Source of the DNA: Embiotoca jacksoni
Lineage: Eukaryota; Chordata; Actinopteri; Embiotocidae
Length of the DNA stretch: 64,000 bases
Assembly (NCBI GenBank): GCA_022577435.1
Contig: JAKOON010000007.1
Span: 21,264,366-21,328,365 of the forward strand
Reading direction: 5' to 3'
The notes under the pieces are model-generated. The model did no database searches. It worked only from the letters and a program-made list of their open reading frames with translations, and was not told where the DNA came from. This document shows positions 60,030-64,000 of this stretch, in pieces; positions within the stretch are counted from its first letter, which is position 1; each line of letters begins with the position of its first letter. Both the position numbers and the translations under genes were made by a program.

Positions 60030-61330
60030 GATTATGGGGGCAAGCTGGGTGGGAATGGCCACCACCGCAGAAGGAGCAGGTGTGGAGGTATCTGCACTGG
60101 GACATTATTGCAAATGGTTTTGCTACCTCGGAGCATTATTGGTTGGCCTTTCCTTATAATGCCTGAGGCAGGGGCACGCTGACGCTATACGCAGAACGTT
60201 TGGGAGTTAGGTATTTGGGAGGGGCGTTGGTTGGTGGGTGAGTCATGGCCAAAGGTTGGCTTTGAGGTTGTGGATTATTTTGAATGGGAATGTCACATGC
60301 GGTGGCGGGATGTGGATGTGGATCTGTCTTTGGAGCGAGCTGGCGTTGAGGCACACATAACGACGAGGGCCTCGTGGCTGTCAATCACTCTTGGCATGGC
60401 AGGTTGGTTGAGGGGAGGAAGAATAAGTTCTGCCAAGTTGATGTATTTACTGGAAACTATCTGTTGGCGAAGGATTGTGGTAACTGGAGAAGGATTTTGA
60501 GCCGGTATGCTGGAAGGAGGAATCCCTGATGCCAAAGAGAAGTGCAGGGTGTTTGGTTGGAGAGTGGGTTTGACATGTGGGAAAGAAGCCAGAGGTGTGA
60601 TCACTCTTGCAGTGGTTTGTGGGCCCAGCAACCCGGTGGAACTGCAGTTGAAGGTGACTGGATGAAAGAGGTAATGTTAGCAGGATGTGAGGCTGGCAAC
60701 CCAGTACCACTGATGGAAACAGGAGGACGTTGAAGTGACGCAAGACTCGCAGGCTGAACATTTTTTTATTCCTGGTGCTGGCTGTGTGTAATTGCTGGAG
60801 CGGGGAAAAGGGGTGGGACTGTCGAGTCGCAGTGTTGGAAAAGACATGGACTGGCAACGCAGTGCCAGAGAAGGGAGCAGGAGATGGCTGGAAAGTGGGG
60901 GCGGAAGAAGTACAGCCAGGCAGCCTGGTGCCAGGAATCAGCATGGTAGGTACAGCAGAAGAGTCGGGGACAGCCATTGCAGTGCCGGGGATGGACACGG
61001 GAGGTGCTTGAGATAGGGGGACAGAAGAACTGCAAGCTGAAAAAGCTTAGTGAGCCTGAGATAGTAGAGGGGGATGAGAGGTGACATGGTACGAACCTGG
61101 CAACCCAGAGATTTGCTGTTGAGAGGGCGGGGCTTGAGGGTGAGTGATGACGTCACGGCCACTGGCGTTACAGCGGCGTGTTTCTGGAGATGTGTTTATG
61201 TTTTTTGCCCAACGTAGCTTTTGGTAAGTTGCGAGGAGTTGGAATAGCTTTGCCTTATTATCATAGCGGTGGTGAGGTATCCCTTTTTCATTCAAATTTC
61301 TCTGCAGATGGACTACGGTCCATACAGATA
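60030..61330 (-). pseudogene. YR-retrotransposon gag-like region, broken
   Basis: The right end starts with SAP-like text, 'LNEKGIPHHRYDNKAKLFQL', followed by a long Pro/Ser/His-rich stretch spread over all three frames (for example 60998-60447). It ends with 'CRYLHTCSFCGGGHSHPACP' (about 60105-60045), where CSFC...H...C has C-X2-C-X3-H-X4-C spacing. A SAP-like start and a terminal knuckle are usual for gag of fish DIRS/Ngaro elements. Frameshifts prevent a single product. Confidence 0.68.
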
Positions 61331-61560
61331 TTTCCGTGTGGGTGTCTTCGATGGGGCACTTGGCTGGAGCGTGGGAGCGGTGGCGACGGCTCTGAGTGCG
61401 GCGTGGTGTGGAGCCGGAGTTATCAGAGACTCTCCCTGGAGGAGGAAAGAGGACACCTGCTTTTGTGCTGTCTGCTTCTGCGAGTGGTAGATCTCCCTCT
61501 ATCTCTGAGATTTGGATTATTGGAAGACTGCGATGGGTCTATTGTTCACACGCCAAGTTT

Positions 61561-62834
61561 ATTGCTTCCAATTAGAATGATGTAATATTGAGACTCTACG
61601 AACCTGAGATGCGCTCTTGTGCCTTAAAGTCTAAAACGAACCACTTGTGACCTGCCAAGCTGAATGTCGAGGAGACAAGTTCATACTGCTGCAACTTTTT
61701 CCAGCAACAATCTGGAACAATTTTCATTTAGCTTTCGATCTTTGGTCTGCACCGGGTGTCTCATTCACAGTCAATACAAATACAAATTACAATTATACTT
61801 TGTCACAATTACCTGAGTAAACTCCCTGGACTCTTCATTTTCTTGGTGTTTTATGAAATTGATGGAAAATAACGCTTTACAAAATGCTGGCATTGTAGAT
61901 TTTACAGGCTGTTGTGCTGATTTTCATGTTTAAATTAAAAAAAAATTCCACACTGCACACATTTTAGCCGCATGTATGGAACATGTCAGAATGCACTTCT
62001 GCGTCCTGCCACAAATTGTGCTTTCGTTTTAAGACACCCTAGCGACAGTTGACATAAAACAAAGGATCGGCGCTAAATATAAATCCAAATATAGCCGATG
62101 CCAGTCAGTTAGAGGAATGCCTTCATCAGCCCCAATGCCAATCTTTGAGATTGGCTCAGGATATCCCTGGTAAGTAGGTTTGAAAGTATATTATTCACTG
62201 GAAATGAATGCAAATCCACCAATTTATTTAAAGATTTTACTCCAAATCATAGATTGCAGTCTTGCACACGACAAGTAACAAGTGCAGTCTTTGGTCAGAT
62301 ATACCAATTAATAGATTTTTATTGTAATCTACATTTTCACGTCTCCACAGCATAGTTATACGTAGAAAATAGACCTCATGCCTCCATGAAATTTAATTTA
62401 AGCGTATGAAACATACTGAGCTCAAATCAAGATTAAATAAAGTGAAGCAGCAGTGATTTCATTCAAACCACAACACGTGTGCACAGGAACCATGATGTGC
62501 ACTCAGACACACACACACAGTCAGTGTATCTCCATGGTTACAAAACCACTCTTGTGTCCTTTGTGTCATTATTATTGCAGAGATGGGCCTACAGTTCCTT
62601 TTATTTACCTCATCTTCCACTTTGTTCAGCTCTTAAGTGTATTTCTAAGGAAAAGAAAATAAGTGAGTAATGGACAAATAAGGAAATGGATAATGGATGA
62701 AAAAGCTTTTAAAAGTTGATAAAAAAAATGTTGACCACCAACTTGTTGCTGTGGGATTACAATTTGTGGCATCAAAGTGGATATTTACCATTGTGACTAC
62801 AGCCCTAAATGTTTACTCACAAAATGGAACATAA
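61561..62834. other. No feature recognised
   Basis: Unassigned DNA. Text near 62060-62110 (cggcgctaaat; agccgatgccag) may be a worn repeat. Confidence 0.45.
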
Positions 62835-62914
62835 ACATACATATATATTTATATATACAGATACATATACACATATACATATACATATACATATATATAC
62901 ACACATACATACAT
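62835..62914 (+). repeat. (ATAC/AT)n low-complexity tract
   Basis: Imperfect alternation of ATAC, ACAT and AT units. Confidence 0.88.
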
Positions 62915-63953
62915 AAGCTTTTAAACTGACATATCAAAGGGCTACAATATTTTCAACGGAAACATAAAAATATGAATGCAAGAGCAAGGTGTGAAATAAA
63001 GCAGCGCTTTGATTCACAGGGGTAATTTAATAGTCTTGCCTATTAATCTAGGGTTTGTTCTTTTGTTTACAAAAGTCAATCATATACCATTAGTACATCA
63101 CTGTGTGAAATCCAAACAAAGGGGAAACTAGCATAACAGCGAGAAGCATCTTTGCTCAGTTAATGATTCCATAATTGTCACTTTGAGGATGAGAAAAATA
63201 AAAAGTCTGCTGCATGAAAGCAATAATAACAACAATAAATTGCATTTTCTGTTTTCCATCTGTCTTGTGCAACCAAAACATTAGGAATAATAAGTCGCTG
63301 ATGATTTCGTAAAGTTCAGCAAAGGAGCATCAGGCTGTGATGGCAGGTGTTTTCGTGATGTGGCATAATCTTATGTGAAGTTTTAACTTACTCCTCATAT
63401 AATATTGTCCTTCTTTTTAGAAATATGAGACACTGGAAAATATAATCATCCACTTCAGTTACAGTTGATGTGCTTGACATGGAAAGTTAAAGTTAGGGAA
63501 GTTTAAAGACAAATAAAGAAATATCAAGTTCAGTGAAATGATTATTCTATCAAACTCTGTCTGCTTGGTTGGTATTGTTTTGGCATCACCACTAGGCTCT
63601 TTACTCTCTAATATGTCAGAAAGACATGTTCCATTTATAATAAGAAAAGTAAAAGACAGCATTTAATGAATCAGATTTGGCCACTAATCAGCTGCTGATT
63701 GCCATGTGCCATGTCTCCACCAACATTACTGACCTGTCAGTATCACAGTAGTAATTTCTCTGGAGTGAATGGAAACATGAATATCTGTTTCAATCATGCA
63801 ACCGTCAGAAAATCTTGATCATTATTAGAGTTGCTACAGATGGTGTTACGTGTGTGTGTCCGTCTGGTGCTCTCTCTTTCTCCACCATCAGGTTCCCTAC
63901 AGGTGACTCCATGATCCTGCAGCTGCCAGCTGAAACCCTGATTGAACGCGGCT
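62915..63953. other. No feature recognised
   Basis: Unassigned DNA up to the terminal microsatellite. Confidence 0.5.
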
Positions 63954-63957
63954 GCGC

Positions 63958-64000
<43 letters not shown>
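63954..64000 (+). repeat. (GC)n-(GT)n microsatellite, cut by the window end
   Basis: Three to four GC units pass directly into at least 20 TG units, and the tract continues beyond the window. Purine-pyrimidine alternation throughout favours Z-DNA. Confidence 0.96.

Larger units (their letters stand above)
58600..61560 (-). mobile_element. DIRS/Ngaro-like tyrosine-recombinase retrotransposon, defective
   Basis: Reading right to left there are a gag-like Pro-rich region with a SAP-like start and a CCHC-type knuckle, a reverse transcriptase with a (L/V)LDDFL box, and a tyrosine recombinase C-terminal domain. This combination and order define the YR retrotransposons (DIRS/Ngaro groups). Only about 3 kb remains, and the RNase H and early recombinase stretch between RT and the recombinase is mostly deleted. 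Terminal repeats that would tell DIRS from Ngaro are not recognised. Bounds are approximate. Confidence 0.82.

Overview
The window looks like nuclear DNA of a ray-finned (teleost) fish. It is AT-leaning, has almost no long open frames, and is crowded with long (TG)n/(CA)n microsatellites. It carries relics typical of teleost genomes: a BEL/Pao LTR retrotransposon, a DIRS/Ngaro-type tyrosine-recombinase retrotransposon, a Rex3/RTE-like LINE, an L2-like LINE, Tc1/mariner pieces, tRNA-derived SINE pieces and a fish-type non-autonomous repeat with an internal 37-bp tandem array. I find no complete host gene and no convincing RNA gene. The most likely setting is intergenic DNA or the introns of a large gene.

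Layout. 0-10 kb: an unassigned open stretch with one stop, a SINE scrap, two copies of the 37-bp-array repeat (2.06-2.88 and 8.82-9.36 kb), three dinucleotide tracts at 3.66-4.19 kb, and two more SINE pieces. 10-24 kb: a poly-T/poly-G tract, a Tc1-type end, a MITE-like inverted-repeat element (13.3-13.7 kb), several microsatellites and a long G-run (20.96 kb). 23-31 kb: exon-like segments at 23.8, 27.6-27.8 and 28.9 kb, a 112-bp inverted-repeat pair (28.62/30.86 kb) enclosing an antisense Rex3-like fragment, a palindrome-containing minisatellite and another copy of the fish repeat. 31-47 kb: mostly unassigned DNA with a pyrimidine-rich block (33.7-34.1 kb), Tc1 pieces (36.9, 40.5 kb), an exon-like segment encoding a membrane helix (41.0 kb), and a 0.5-kb DNA transposon with terminal inverted repeats (45.26-45.79 kb). 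47.6-53.9 kb: a BEL/Pao element bounded by two 261-bp LTRs and a TGTGT target duplication; its coding part is broken by stops, frameshifts and two large deletions and contains an inserted L2-like LINE. 56.2-56.7 kb: a decayed satellite with 5-bp period. 58.6-61.5 kb: an antisense DIRS/Ngaro-like relic with gag, reverse transcriptase and tyrosine recombinase remnants.

No genes here can be shown to work together. The mobile elements are all defective as read. Exon-like segments are offered only as candidates: short open stretches between AG and GT sites are common by chance, and their reading phases do not chain into one transcript.
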